Shown one piece after another: positions 21,933-32,673 of a stretch of DNA of 32,673 nt. Within the stretch, counting starts at the first letter, position 1; each line of letters starts with the position of its first letter. The stretch comes from Hymenochaete sp. R1 (Eukaryota; Basidiomycota; Agaricomycetes; Hymenochaetales; Hymenochaetaceae). The notes under the pieces were generated by a model. The model searched no databases. It was given only the letters and a program-made list of their open reading frames with translations, and was not told the origin of the DNA. The position numbers were made by a program, and so were the translations under genes. The DNA is taken from contig JAFREE010000214.1 of the NCBI GenBank assembly GCA_019400425.1, positions 1 to 32,673 of the forward strand, read 5' to 3'.

Positions 21933-22430
21933 TCAGAGGCCGACGTTGATGGGCGAGCAGTTGAGTCCAATGGGGACAGCGCCAGTGTCTACAGAATATT
22001 TAGCAAATCGAATAAATCGTGTTCCACGATGAACTTACTGTTGACGTTGTCGCAGCACGCTGCCTGTGTGTTGCAAGTACCCGCAGAGCCAAGGCCGATG
22101 ACGCTGATGGGAAGGCTATATAATGATGATTAGTACAAAGATATGTTCCAAATCGTTGGAAACTGACCAGTTGAGGCCGATGGGAACGCCGAGGCCCTGC
22201 AAGTCGATAGGAATCAAACCTGCGAGCTTACCCGAATTGGCAGAGCCAGTGGGCTACAAAGCGTAAATTATTAGGACTTGAGTGGCCCATCCAAAGGCAA
22301 TCGGGCATACCGCAATCGAGTCACAGCATTGCTGTTTTCCTGTCGAGCAAGTACCGGAGCTGCCCGAGTCAGTCGGGGCGGCGAAGGCGGTAGCAGCAAG
22401 TGCGAAGACGGTGGCAAGCTTGAACAACAT
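21933..22430 (-). CDS. Class I hydrophobin (head-to-head pair, left member)
   Basis: Secreted surface-active wall protein. Exons: 22430-22311, 22253-22168, 22115-22039 and 21988-21933, giving 112 residues. The signal peptide is MLFKLATVFALAATAFA. The eight cysteines follow C-X6-CC-X32-C-X13-C-X5-CC-X14-C and the protein ends CSPINVGL. Exon sizes 86, 77 and 56 nt after the first are identical to those of the hydrophobin at 25227-25719. The two proteins share most residues from SVIGLGS through the end, so they are recent paralogues. A TATA box lies 120 bp upstream. Splice phases restore every cysteine, including CCDNVNN across the last intron. The gene has no disabling change. Confidence 0.95.
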
Positions 22431-22548
22431 TGTTAATGAGTGAAGGTGGATGCGAGGGAGCGCTGCAAGGCGACGGTGGCAAGGATGTGGAGGTGGAAGG
22501 TTGAAGTCGAAGAACGAACTGAGGGAAAGTTGAACTGATTGAGCATTT

Positions 22549-22556
22549 CTTTTATA
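22549..22556 (-). promoter_or_regulatory. TATA box of hydrophobin 2
   Basis: TATAAAAG on the minus strand, about 120 bp before the ATG at 22430. It is the same octamer seen ahead of the long hydrophobin. Confidence 0.6.
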
Positions 22557-25071
22557 CTCCATCAGAGCGGGGTTCGAAAATAAAATGTGACGGAAGAAAG
22601 AGCGTGAAGAGTCCGAGGCCAAAAACTCTGAAAGGCAATCGTGCAGCCAGGATCGAAATCAGGGTTTGAAAGAGTCGGCCCACTGTGCAAGAACTTGAAG
22701 AAGTTGGACAGGAAGACGAATAGCCACAGCCTCAGCAAGAAGCACGCACGCCAACCTCGTCCGAACAGCCTGTTACATTCAGTGACATTCTGTCCGAACA
22801 TGGATAAGTCCGACTTGATACCGATCTTGATACCGAGAACAGAGATTGAATTAAGTAGTATTGAACAAACAGGCTTGACGGATGATCATGTTCCGAGTCG
22901 CAGTGAGAAATTTATGGAACTTGCGCGGTGCGAACAAGAAACACGTTGGGGGGAGAAGGGGGAAGAGTCGTTAGTTCCAATCATATCGTACGCGAGACAT
23001 CGACAAGTATTGAGCAGAGAAGCAGATGCGATTGGAAATGACGAAGATGAGTTTGTTTGTTCGTAAGTGAAGGGGTGGCATCCTTAATAACGATATAGTC
23101 GGCCTCAACACGGCGACGAGTCTGCTGCTGGGTAGCGTGGTAGCCATGCTTTCAAAGTATGCCGCTGCAACATTATTATAGAGCTGACACACGATTGATA
23201 TTCATGTCTGGCTTCATCCAACAGCGCCAGTGCTGGTGCCAGTTTAACAAGGACTCACCTGCGCCGGACTTGAAGTTCAACTTGCTATTCCGTGCGGTTG
23301 TCCCGCGAGCCTCGGATCCTGATTCCCAAAGGTCAAGACCAAAAATAATTTCCCGGCATACAATCGACGTCATCACGATCTTCATCCCGCGACCCGCGAC
23401 CTATCCTATGATTGCAAATCATTTTCAAATTCCATTCTTGAAATTCCGACCATCGTCCAACACTCAATATCAGCAAGTCACCAGGACTGTCACCGCCCAC
23501 AAAATCACGAAGCAATATTAATCGCGTGGGTGCGCTGCATGTCACCGCTCGTGGACATTCTCCGAGCGGTATGCCCACAAAGGGCTAAGAACTCCCAAGA
23601 AATAAGAGACGGACGAGCGAGAGGGTTCGGAGCAGAGCTAACCCGTGACCGACATGCCCGCATCTCTGATTCCGGTACGACCGTGTCGACCCAAAAAACA
23701 CCCATTCACGGGCAGAATGGCGCTGGGAAGCGAGGTGACGCCCTGTATTATCCGAAATGTCACTTGCCTGATATGTTTGACAAGGGTAAGGAACGAGCTC
23801 GTTCGTTCGGGTCTTGTTCGCGGGTAGGGTAGGATGGGTTGAGGGTTGTGTTGGACAGCCGCAAGGCCTCTGAGACAGGAAGGCCGTTCGTCTTGAGACC
23901 GACCAGGCTCATCCACTCGAAGCGTTCTCCACCAACTTCCACTTGATGCAGTACCATATAAGTGCTGAGGAAGGTTCCATTCGAGCTCCCGAAACGCGGC
24001 TGGGAAAAAAATACCCAGAATGTACCTCCGACGTCCTCTACTTCCCCAATAGTTCTTCCGCAAAGTCGATCCCGAAGACTCCCTCAAAAGAAGACAGGGA
24101 AGCTTGATAAACTACGTTCAGAGTGTCAACGCCCGGTCTTCCTCGATACGGAAATATCGCGGAAGAAGAATATGAAAAAAAGGTGGGCGAACCTCGACTT
24201 CGAAGTTTGAAACACCCCACACTCAATCAACCCAAGTTAGCAGCACCTTTTCCTTTTTTTTCGAACCTCCGCGCACTCCGGTTATCGACTAACATCCGGT
24301 GAGAACTCTCCACCCGAAGACGCTGGAACGTGTAGAGCTTACATGGCCGACGAATAGCTGAATGAGTGTCTTGGACACAGAAACAGTGTTGATTGTGCGT
24401 CCGAGAAGCCTGTCCAAAGGTAGCTAGCCGAGACATTATTTCAGAAGCGAAGACTTGCCACAATTTTTTCTGTGCGAGGACTGTGCATAGAAGATACAGC
24501 GTGTAGGATCGAGATCATTTGTAAATGATCAGTGCTTCTTGAAAAAATTCGAGGGCTTGAAGTCGAACGAGAGAGCAAGACGAGGTAGTAGGCGACGTCG
24601 AAAAGGGAGATTTCATTGCCGAAAACAAGAAAACGTCAACAGAACCAAACAGACGCGTCGCGACTCGCGGGTCCGTTCCCAACAACGATCAGTCATTTTG
24701 TTGTTCGTCTGCCACTTTCACCGGACTTACACCCTGGCATTCTGACTTGACCCGACCTATTCACTGATTCTGATACCAGTTCAACAAGAAATAGCTCTTG
24801 ATGTTGGAGATGCTTTCAAAATCCAGGCCCGCGATCTGTCGGGTACGAAAATACACCGAAGGAATATCTCGAGTGACATGTTTCAATTCAAGCTTAAACT
24901 ATCCAAATCCTCTCTTCGCTCGCTCCTGCCTTTCTCGGACTCATACTCTCAATACGCTTTCAATCCCCCAAAAGAAATTCATTCTCTCCGCATTCACCCC
25001 GTCACACTCTCCCATCCAAACCGAAAAATCCCAATACGATGTCGAATTCAAAGTCCGCTCCAGAAACTACT
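22557..25071. other. Divergent intergenic region between the two hydrophobins
   Basis: About 2.5 kb between two head-to-head promoters. Several 60-150 codon open frames occur on both strands, but none has a recognisable domain or consistent splicing. Whether a decayed gene once lay here cannot be told by eye. Long intergenic spacers are common ahead of hydrophobin genes, so regulatory sequence is the simplest reading. Confidence 0.35.
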
Positions 25072-25078
25072 TATAAAC
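25072..25078 (+). promoter_or_regulatory. TATA box of hydrophobin 3
   Basis: TATAAAC, about 150 bp before the ATG at 25227. It is followed by a CT/CA-rich leader typical of highly expressed fungal genes. Confidence 0.55.
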
Positions 25079-25226
25079 CCTTCCCAAACACCAACTTCAT
25101 TTCTCCCCAGAGCTCATCCTCTTCCCTCTAAGAACTAGATCTTTCGTTCTTCTCCGATCCCTCTTACCCTTCACATTCCCCGTCAACCCTCTTTTCGTCG
25201 CTCTCAGCACCCTCATTCTCACCACA

Positions 25227-25719
25227 ATGCTGTTCAAGCTTGCCACCGTCTTCGCTGTTGTTGCCACCGCCTTCGCTGCTCCAGGTGGCGGAAGCGACAC
25301 CTGCTCAACTGGAACTCAGCAGTGCTGTAGCTCGATCCTGGTACGTAGATTCACGTTCAACATGCATATGTGTCGCTCGACTCATGTTATTCTATCCAGC
25401 CCGCCGGTTCTGCCAACTCTGACTCCGCTGGAGGTGTGATCCCCGTTGCTCTGCAGGGTCTCAATGTCCCCATTGGTGTCGACTGGTAAGCTCTTTCGTT
25501 TCTCGATTTGTTCACGTCGCCCACCATTTCTCGTAGCATTCCCATCAGCGTCATCGGCCTTGGTTCTTCGGGTACTTGCAGCTCCCAAGCTGCGTGCTGC
25601 GACAACGTCAACAGTAAGTTCGTCATGGAACATGACTTATTTGTTTTGCTAAACATTCTGTAGACTCTGGCCTTGTCCCCATCGGAGTCAACTGCTCGCC
25701 CATCAACGTCGGCTTGTAG
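25227..25719 (+). CDS. Class I hydrophobin (head-to-head pair, right member)
   Basis: Secreted wall hydrophobin. Exons: 25227-25340, 25400-25485, 25537-25613 and 25664-25719, giving 110 residues. The signal peptide is MLFKLATVFAVVATAFA and the mature part starts near APGGGS. Cysteine spacing is C-X6-CC-X32-C-X13-C-X5-CC-X14-C with the end CSPINVGL, standard class I. The normal size and clean splice sites (GTACGT, GTAAGC, GTAAGT donors) suggest an active gene. It is the paralogue of the minus-strand gene at 21933-22430; differences concentrate in the loop between the third and fourth cysteines (ILPAGSANSDSAGGVIPVAL here). Confidence 0.96.
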
Positions 25720-26186
25720 GCACTTTGTGGTGCACCCGATAGATGTGTCATGTCATTCGTTTGTTTCTTTTCTTTTCTTCGACCTCTTCGGGATTTCGGC
25801 TTTTGCTGCCTTTAGCTATTATATGAGTTTATTTGTTTAGTTCGTAAACTGTCGCTCTCCTTTGCGTTGGTTTTTCAACGGTTTGGTGATGTCGTAGTCT
25901 TTCTCCGGTCTGTAGTATTGTGATTCTGGACTTTGCACGATGAAGCTCGTACATAGATACCCACCAAATCATATTCTACATTTTTGTTGACGTGAAGACT
26001 TTTGTGCCGCCGAAGTTAAACGTGAATCTCTCCTCTTAAACATGGATGGTGTGCCCTCTAGTGGAGGCCTCATATAGGAAGTTCCAGGGTCCTGCCTAAG
26101 CACGCACATGTGTGTCCGTTATTTGGTTCGACCAAATAGCGCGTCAAAAACCCAAACCCGACGCCGATCAAACCCTACCCACAGCG
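25720..26186. other. Intergenic, hydrophobin 3 to TFIIIC gene
   Basis: Pyrimidine-rich 3' flank of the hydrophobin, then the promoter of the TFIIIC subunit gene. No coding sequence is seen except a possible 25-residue upstream extension of the next frame from an in-frame ATG at 26112. Confidence 0.45.
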
Positions 26187-27417
26187 ATGGCTTCTTCGGC
26201 ATCTACCTCGTCGATTCATGCACCCAGTAACGACAACGACGACGGAAGCACTTTATTTCCAGGCTGCAAGCACGTAGAAGATTTTGGGCTCGACGATGAT
26301 TATGAAGAAGGAAGCGGAGAAGAATGTTACGTGACCCTCGACTTGGGCAGCGTCGACCAGACGCTGGTTCCGAGTAGCTCAACGTACAGACTCGTAGTGT
26401 GTCGTTCATTCACATTGCTGGAATTTCCAGAGGTTTAGGTTCTGATCTTTTTTTTGTTCTGCAGGGGCTTGATACACCAACGCCTTACCTACAATTATCT
26501 GGCACAATCATGCGAGGGCGCCATCAGGCACTTGTTGGGACGGAGCTTCTGTTTAGGGACGTTGAAGGTGTGCATTTTCCTCTTCGTTTATTCAATATTA
26601 TCACATTGCTTAAAATGCTGCTCTTTTCTCGGGGATCATACTAATAGATGTGCCGATGTCTGGTCCTGAGACGACTCTACCTACGTCTGAGCCGACTTCC
26701 CAAGCAGCCATGGATATTGACCCGAAGCTTCTGGCTTTGTCAACAACTTCAGCTGCTACAGCTCCTGCCGGAAGCTCACTTCAACATGAACATGAACGAC
26801 AAATCAAAAAAAGCACGACCGGAAACAAGAGTGGGGAAGGAAAGGTATATGGCTCTGTACAGTTCGAGACGCTCGTGCGGAGACGGATCACGTTTCGGGA
26901 GTTGGAAGTGAAGGCGAAGGCGAAAGGTGGTAAATGCGACAAAACAAATGGTGAAGGGCCGGGAGGTGATCAACTTGGCGCTAGTGTGGGGTCTTCCGAT
27001 ACAATGAACCTGCATTCGGACGGACTCAAGATGGTGGAAGGACAGGGAGAGAATCAGGGACAGGGTGGACAAAGACGCACAGTTGGAACAGGAACCGGTA
27101 ACCAGAAAGGCAAAGGAAAGGAGAAGATGTCAACGGAGGATGGGTTCAGCGGCTTCAGAATCGACGAGCTACTGCGAAATGGACGAAGGAAGTCGCGGGG
27201 CGAAACAGAAGGAATCGGAGAAGGGGTCGAAGACGACGGCGCTATAAAGATCGACGGGAATACGATAGAAGACGTTGATATGGTCTACATGGACAATGAT
27301 GCTGGTGACGTCGATTCGAGCTCGACTCAGCTGCAAACGCTTCTAGGTGGCCAATTGGTAGCGGAGGGGATGGATGAATGGCTCGATCCTGCGCTTATCG
27401 ATCCTGCATTGCGTTGA
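26187..27417 (+). CDS. TFIIIC triple-barrel domain protein (GTF3C6/Sfc7-like)
   Basis: Predicted subunit of TFIIIC, which binds A and B boxes of tRNA genes and recruits TFIIIB for RNA polymerase III. Exons: 26187-26396, 26465-26567 and 26648-27417, giving 360 residues. The barrel is at about residues 47-105: ECYVTLDLG, then SSTYRLVGLDTPTPYLQL, SGTIMRGRHQALVGTELLF and RDVED. This matches the order in human GTF3C6 (strand, then LGIDTERPILQ-like, then a GxYEDxLGT-like loop). A second conserved-looking patch, YGSVQFETLVRRRITFRELE, lies near 180-200. The rest is low-complexity (Gly/Gln/Lys), ending in an acidic segment with EWLDPALIDPALR. It is longer than human GTF3C6 (about 213). The first donor (GTGTGT) is weak but in phase. 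Confidence 0.83.
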
Positions 27418-27708
27418 GTGGGAATCTTTTGGACTTTCATCATCTGTATCCGGTATACGTCTCTGTATCCATAGGCCTTGCTAATGTGCTAATGTGCTAT
27501 TGTATGGATTCTTGCCAGTATCGTGCTTCATGGCTCAAGCTCTAAAATTAGAACATGACGTAATGTACACTGTCGATCACCTTCAATTGCAACGACATCA
27601 GCGAGTCCTCTGGTTCATTCAGAGTCTCTAACTACGGCGATTCACACATCAATTGAAGCCGTCCAGATCCTACGCTCGCCGTTGGCGGACATTGCTGCGC
27701 CAGATACC

Positions 27709-28683
27709 ATGGACTTCACAATAATTCTTCTTAAATCTGCAAAAGGCCTGCTTCAAGACATGCTCATCGCAACCGGCGTTGCCCTCCTTCCAACTCTTAA
27801 AGCCATCTGGTTTTCACCTTCTCTTCTCTTCAGTCCTGCCGCACTTTCACGCACCTTCATGGCCAATGTCTGGGTGCCTTTTGGGGATGGAATAGACGAG
27901 AACTCGAGGAAGATAAAGGAGGATTTGATTGGGAGATATACGAGAGGCGTTGTGCTCGATATTGGCGCTGGTGAGTTTTGCGTTGTATCATGCTTGCTTG
28001 GGCTTATTTCGCTCTCACTTCACTCTCATAATGACACATGGTGTGTCTTGTTTGAAGGCTACGGACACCTTGCGTCGTACCTCGACAAAGAACGTGTCAC
28101 AGCTTACATCGCACTCGAACCCAACACTATCATGCATACACGTCTCCGAGAACGAGCGAACGCACATGGATTCCACGAAACGGACGGAACGCTCCTCATC
28201 TTGAATTGCGGCGCAGAAGACATCGACGAAATCTGCGTGAGACTTTATCAGTGGTCCAATGCCTTTCCTTCCCTTTCCAAATCGTCCTCTCACTCCTCGC
28301 AGATGTTCTCGGACTCAGGTGCCAGCATCGACACCCTCGTCAGCATCCTTTCCCTCTGCTCGCTCCCTTCCCCAACCTTAACAATCCGAAATCTCGTCAA
28401 ACGTACCCTCCGTCCACATGGTGGCCAATTTCTTTTTTACGAACACGTAAGGAATCCGAAGCAGATCGTTGCAAGGGTGCAGGATACTGTCGCGCCCATT
28501 TGGCGGAGGTTCTTTGATGGATGCTGCATTGGTCTGGATGGAGTGAAGGTGGCAAGGGATGCAGGGATTAATGGGTCGAGGACGGAGCTGGAAGGGTGGA
28601 AGGAGATGGAGACATGGGGTGTGGAAGGTGAGGATACGGATAGCTTATTTTGGCATGCGATAGGGAGGTGTGTCAAGGCTTAG
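27709..28683 (+). CDS. METTL7-like class I SAM-dependent methyltransferase
   Basis: Methyl transfer from S-adenosylmethionine; the METTL7 family acts at ER or lipid-droplet membranes on small thiol or related substrates. Exons: 27709-27970, 28058-28236 and 28303-28683, giving 273 residues. An N-terminal hydrophobic helix (LLQDMLIATGVALLPTLKAI) suits membrane anchoring. Motif I is VVLDIGAGYG (81-90), the acidic beta-2 motif is ALEPN, and GAEDIDEICMF plus SIDTLVSILSLCSLP correspond to motifs II/III. TLRPHGGQFLFYEHV and VAPIWRRFFDGC follow, as in METTL7. The start is the ATG in a strong ACCATGG context. Both introns (87 and 66 nt) are multiples of three with no stop, so unspliced mRNA also reads through to 324 residues. 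I favour splicing because GAG-YGH rebuilds motif I. Confidence 0.86.
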   Translation: MDFTIILLKSAKGLLQDMLIATGVALLPTLKAIWFSPSLLFSPAALSRTFMANVWVPFGDGIDENSRKIKEDLIGRYTRGVVLDIGAGEFCVVSCLLGLISLSLHSHNDTWCVLFEGYGHLASYLDKERVTAYIALEPNTIMHTRLRERANAHGFHETDGTLLILNCGAEDIDEICVRLYQWSNAFPSLSKSSSHSSQMFSDSGASIDTLVSILSLCSLPSPTLTIRNLVKRTLRPHGGQFLFYEHVRNPKQIVARVQDTVAPIWRRFFDGCCIGLDGVKVARDAGINGSRTELEGWKEMETWGVEGEDTDSLFWHAIGRCVKA

Positions 28684-29678
28684 TGCGAAGCGTGAAATGC
28701 AGGTACTACATAGTAAGTATTTTGGTATAATGGCTTGGCTCTCATCTCATACATCCTTCAGCTGTGAACCGGTGCCGTGCACGCTTGATTTCGCAGCATG
28801 AATGATTTGGATACTTATACGGAGAAGATGTCTCCCATCCTCATTTACCCACAGTTTGCGTCGTTCTCCAGCTTTGTGCATGTACAGTCGACTTGATAGC
28901 GCAAGAACTATCACTGGCTAAGAATATCGCAAACGTGAGTGCATGGTTCCTTTTGTTCTCTCTCTCTGATTTTGCTGGTGATTACGCTCCCTCACTTAGC
29001 ATAGAAGCAAACAAAGGGTACTAGGCGACCTACCGAAACCTGTCCTACAGCCACTATTTTTTAGTGTTGAAATCACGGAGTCTCGGGCATCAAAGCTGTT
29101 AAATTTGATTCCGGATCCAACTCTGAAATGCGACCCGCTTTCTTAGTATACCCATTCCACGACTTTGCTACTCTAGCAATTTGGGTAGCTGCACAGATGC
29201 GACCTCATCGATTCATTTACTTGCAATCGGGGCTATTTCAGCCCTTGGATATTGATTACTTGGCCTGAAGAAGGTTCTTCTATGCGCATATGCGACCAGC
29301 TATTCATCTCTTGCGCAACAGCTATGGATACCTTTGCGTCCCCGTCCCCTTTCCTAGGAATGTGGGTGAAATTTACGAAGCGAATTCCAAACCATCGGTA
29401 GCGATTGAATGTGAGTTCATTTAATGATCATCTTCAGCGTTCGTATTTTGCATTTCATTCCCTCGAAATAAGTCATGGGAAAAGCACGCCCGACAGGTAT
29501 CGCCGAATTCCTTGGGTCTTTATAACCCTTCTTTCTTATGAACTTCAAACTTTACTAACGTATCGTCCCTTCTTTTTTGTTCATAGACGAACGGAATTAA
29601 CTGTTTCTCAGCTTCTCTACTTACTGTCTTTACGCGTCTAACTCGGCGCAGGCGTTCCATTTCCCTTCACTTGCCGAT
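28684..29678. other. Intergenic region before the GH18 pseudogene
   Basis: About 1 kb of sequence without a supported exon. Short CT repeats occur near 28958-28970. The right part would have been the promoter of the former chitinase gene. Confidence 0.45.
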
Positions 29679-30810
29679 ATGCTCTTTAAACTGAAATGAC
29701 TCGCAGCACTCACTTTCGTTTTTTCTGCTCCTACTTTGTCAGCATATTCTGTAGCTGTTAGCTCCGGTTTTGCTGGTACAGTAACGGAAGTGGAGTTGAA
29801 AGTGGGCCTACGACTCCTGCGCTTGACATATTCTCAGCAACGGCTTCTTTTGGACCCGCTGCTACCTCTACAGATCCTAGTGCAACTGATATATCTGAGA
29901 CCGACCCTGGATCTCAAACTGATTCTGCTTCTGGCTTGGATGCTGGCAGCTCCGAAAGAGCTCCAGCGGTTGTGCCTCCGACCTCCTCCTGTGCAGAAGA
30001 CACTGGTAGCTCTGGCAATTCTACATCGGGCCCCCACTTTGTTGCTCATAGCTACAATCATGTCAAACACGTCCCTCCAGACGTAGCTGATACCAAAGGG
30101 TTCACGGTCTTGTGAGTGGACATTTATTTCTATTTTTATTTTATTCTATTCATTTTTTTAGGAACTGTGTTGAAACCTTCATAAACAAAGCACACTTTCT
30201 TTCCTTTTGACGGCTGGTCCCGCTCTATCCTTCCAAGCCGAAGGCTAGTCCAATCTCGACAAGTCCACCCGCACTCAACTCAAGCCCAAATACACGTCCG
30301 CCGACATCAAAGTCATCGTCTCCGCCTTCAGATTTACTGAAACTTATCCACGGTTTGGTAGGCACCGGATTTTAAAATCGCATTGGAGACCCATGGTGCG
30401 AGGTCTATGAACGCGGGAGACATAATTGACTGGGTACGTATTCTTTTTCCCTTACCAGGATAAATTCCTAAAATAGCCTCAACCCACATTACAACATCCG
30501 ATTCTACATCCAAAAAGACTACACCGCCTGCGATCCCCTTGCCAATTTTTCGTACTAATACACAAGCAACACCGCTCTCCAGCAAATCACGCAAAACGGT
30601 GCTACGAAGAACAAGCTTGTTATTGGGAAACACGTCACGCAGGCAGACGCGACAAACGGGTATATAGACCCGGATACGCTGGCAGGGTGTTTGAAATAAA
30701 GGAAAGATGCTCGGTTGGGAGATGGGGCGATGGTCTAGCACTTTCCGTATGCGAGTGCGAAGTGCCAGTGGATCGAAGCGGTGAGGGCAAAGACGTGGCC
30801 CATGAGTTAA
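29679..30810 (+). pseudogene. GH18 chitinase-like pseudogene
   Basis: Remnant of a secreted glycoside hydrolase family 18 enzyme of the agaric endo-chitinase type. It starts MLFKLK followed by a TGA, then a signal-like LAALTFVFSAPTLSA. After a frame change comes a Ser/Thr-rich stretch, then HFVAHSYNHVKHVPPDVADT and KGFTVL, as at the start of the GH18 barrel. YTSADIKVIVSAF is next, followed by a jump directly to AGDIIDW and NPHYNIRFYIQKDYTACDPL. KNKLVIGKHVTQADATNGYI, DPDTLAGCLK and GAMV-HFPYASAKCQWIEA close it. The part with the catalytic DxxDxDxE motif, normally between VSAF and GDxIDW, is missing. Further in-frame stops are at 30556, 30697 and 30736. Non-functional by several independent lesions. 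Confidence 0.85.
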
Positions 30811-31753
<943 letters not shown>

Positions 31754-32673
31754 ATACCCAATGCTATTCGATACGTGTATATCTATGTTAGCCAAGGCTT
31801 ATGTGTTTCAGTACGTGTACGATATATAAATGAATTAACTGTACTTCCCCCCCCCCCCCCACCCCCCCACCATTTGGTATGATCAATGGGCGTCTAGTTC
31901 CAAATTGACCTACAGAGTGGTCCTTCCGGAGTCTCTTTCTCTAAGAATAATGTCAGTGGTATGCCTTGACGACACTGGATTCTGTATTGGTTCGCGAAAA
32001 ACTATCTCAAACTACCATATTTCAAGTCGAGCGACTAGTTTCGTGGTCACCATCGAAATGCTCGATCGCAGGACCGAGTCAAGATTAATATTCAAAAGGT
32101 GCTTCGCTTCCAAATACCCGGTGGTCAAAGACATGTGTACGCCAAGCTGTAACATTTATCATCAAGCGTGTAGCACACCTTCAACGTTGATGACTTATCC
32201 GTGACTTCCTCCCAGCTCTTCTTGATCAATTCACTGGCTTTGATATGCTCACGCTCAGCTCCACTCATTTGAAAATGGTTTGCACTGAAGTGTTGCTTTG
32301 AAAGGGTACTAATACGGACGGTAGGAAGGCTCAAGACTATACCAGGTCACTCTAGTTTTTCAAGAGTCCGAGGTTTGGACATATCACATGTACATGTGGA
32401 AGTACGCAAAATAACATTTATTCCTCTCGTACTCTCTTGATTCCTTGTAGGTGTAGCTGATGTTCAGATAGAATGCACTTCAGTCGAGTACTGAATGATG
32501 CTTAACGAGTTGCCAAAGATCAGTAAACCGTGTGTCAGCATTGTCAACAAATAAGCCTTTCTCATCACGCATTGAACAGTGGAGAAGACCGCATGCCAGC
32601 CCGAACCAGAACAACCAGTACTATGAACAGAACTGGTTCATTCCAATCCGAGCTGCCATTTGTGTCAGCCCAG
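31754..32673. other. H4 3' flank and unassigned right end
   Basis: H4 3' sequence, with a C tract at 31847-31868, then about 800 bp without a secure gene. On the minus strand, 32268 to about 32180 reads MSGAEREHIKASELIKKSWE and a little more before a possible donor. It could be the first exon of a small gene, but I cannot extend or recognise it. Confidence 0.35.
31847..31868. repeat. Poly-C tract (14 C, A, 7 C)
   Basis: Homopolymer run downstream of histone H4, the second long C run in the window. Its exact length is uncertain in any assembly. Confidence 0.8.

Noticed and set aside
22641..23066. 141-codon plus-strand frame between the hydrophobins
   Set aside because: No family resemblance, no clear splice partners and mixed composition. 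It is consistent with chance in a 2.5 kb spacer.
27682..27708. Upstream extension of the methyltransferase frame beginning at a TTG
   Set aside because: TTG is not an expected fungal start. The ATG at 27709 lies in an excellent ACCATGG context and begins a sensible hydrophobic helix.
29736..30086. 116-codon Leu/Pro-rich open frame
   Set aside because: Most of it is an out-of-frame reading of the Ser/Thr-rich part of the GH18 pseudogene, whose true frame links to HFVAHSYNHV.

Overview
The window is nuclear DNA of a filamentous basidiomycete, most likely an agaricomycete. The evidence is short GT-AG introns of mostly 50-75 nt splitting nearly every gene into many small exons, class I hydrophobins, a DUF6534 seven-helix membrane protein, an agaric-type GH18 relative, and a four-intron histone H4. 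I cannot name the species. I read 12 apparently intact protein genes, 1 clear pseudogene and 2 fossils of one gene type. All exon coordinates were assembled by hand from splice sites, reading frame and family resemblance.

Layout, left to right: NC2-alpha (DRAP1/Bur6 type, +); convergent to it a protein kinase with a long low-complexity tail (-); about 1.85 kb with no convincing gene; a class I hydrophobin with an unusually long Ser/Thr-rich insert (-); a decayed C2-like/helical/possible NACHT gene (-); GINS subunit Sld5 (+); a tandem pair of unrecognised paralogues (+, +); a DUF6534 membrane protein (-); about 2 kb of non-coding sequence ending in a second fossil of the decayed gene (+); two hydrophobin paralogues arranged head to head (-, +) about 2.8 kb apart; a TFIIIC triple-barrel protein (+); a METTL7-like methyltransferase (+); a GH18 chitinase pseudogene (+); and histone H4 (+). 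The last 0.9 kb holds no secure gene.

Two themes mix. One is core nuclear machinery, interspersed singly: NC2-alpha acts with TBP, the TFIIIC subunit in Pol III transcription, Sld5 in the replicative helicase, H4 in chromatin. Sld5 and H4 both act in S phase and both have ACGCGT (MCB-like) boxes just upstream. The other theme is fast-evolving fungal material: three hydrophobins, the tandem orphan pair, the NLR-like fossils and a chitinase that lost its catalytic core. The strongest candidates for something undescribed are the tandem orphan family, which keeps exact exon sizes and has gained two GC-AG introns in one copy, and the long-spacer hydrophobin.
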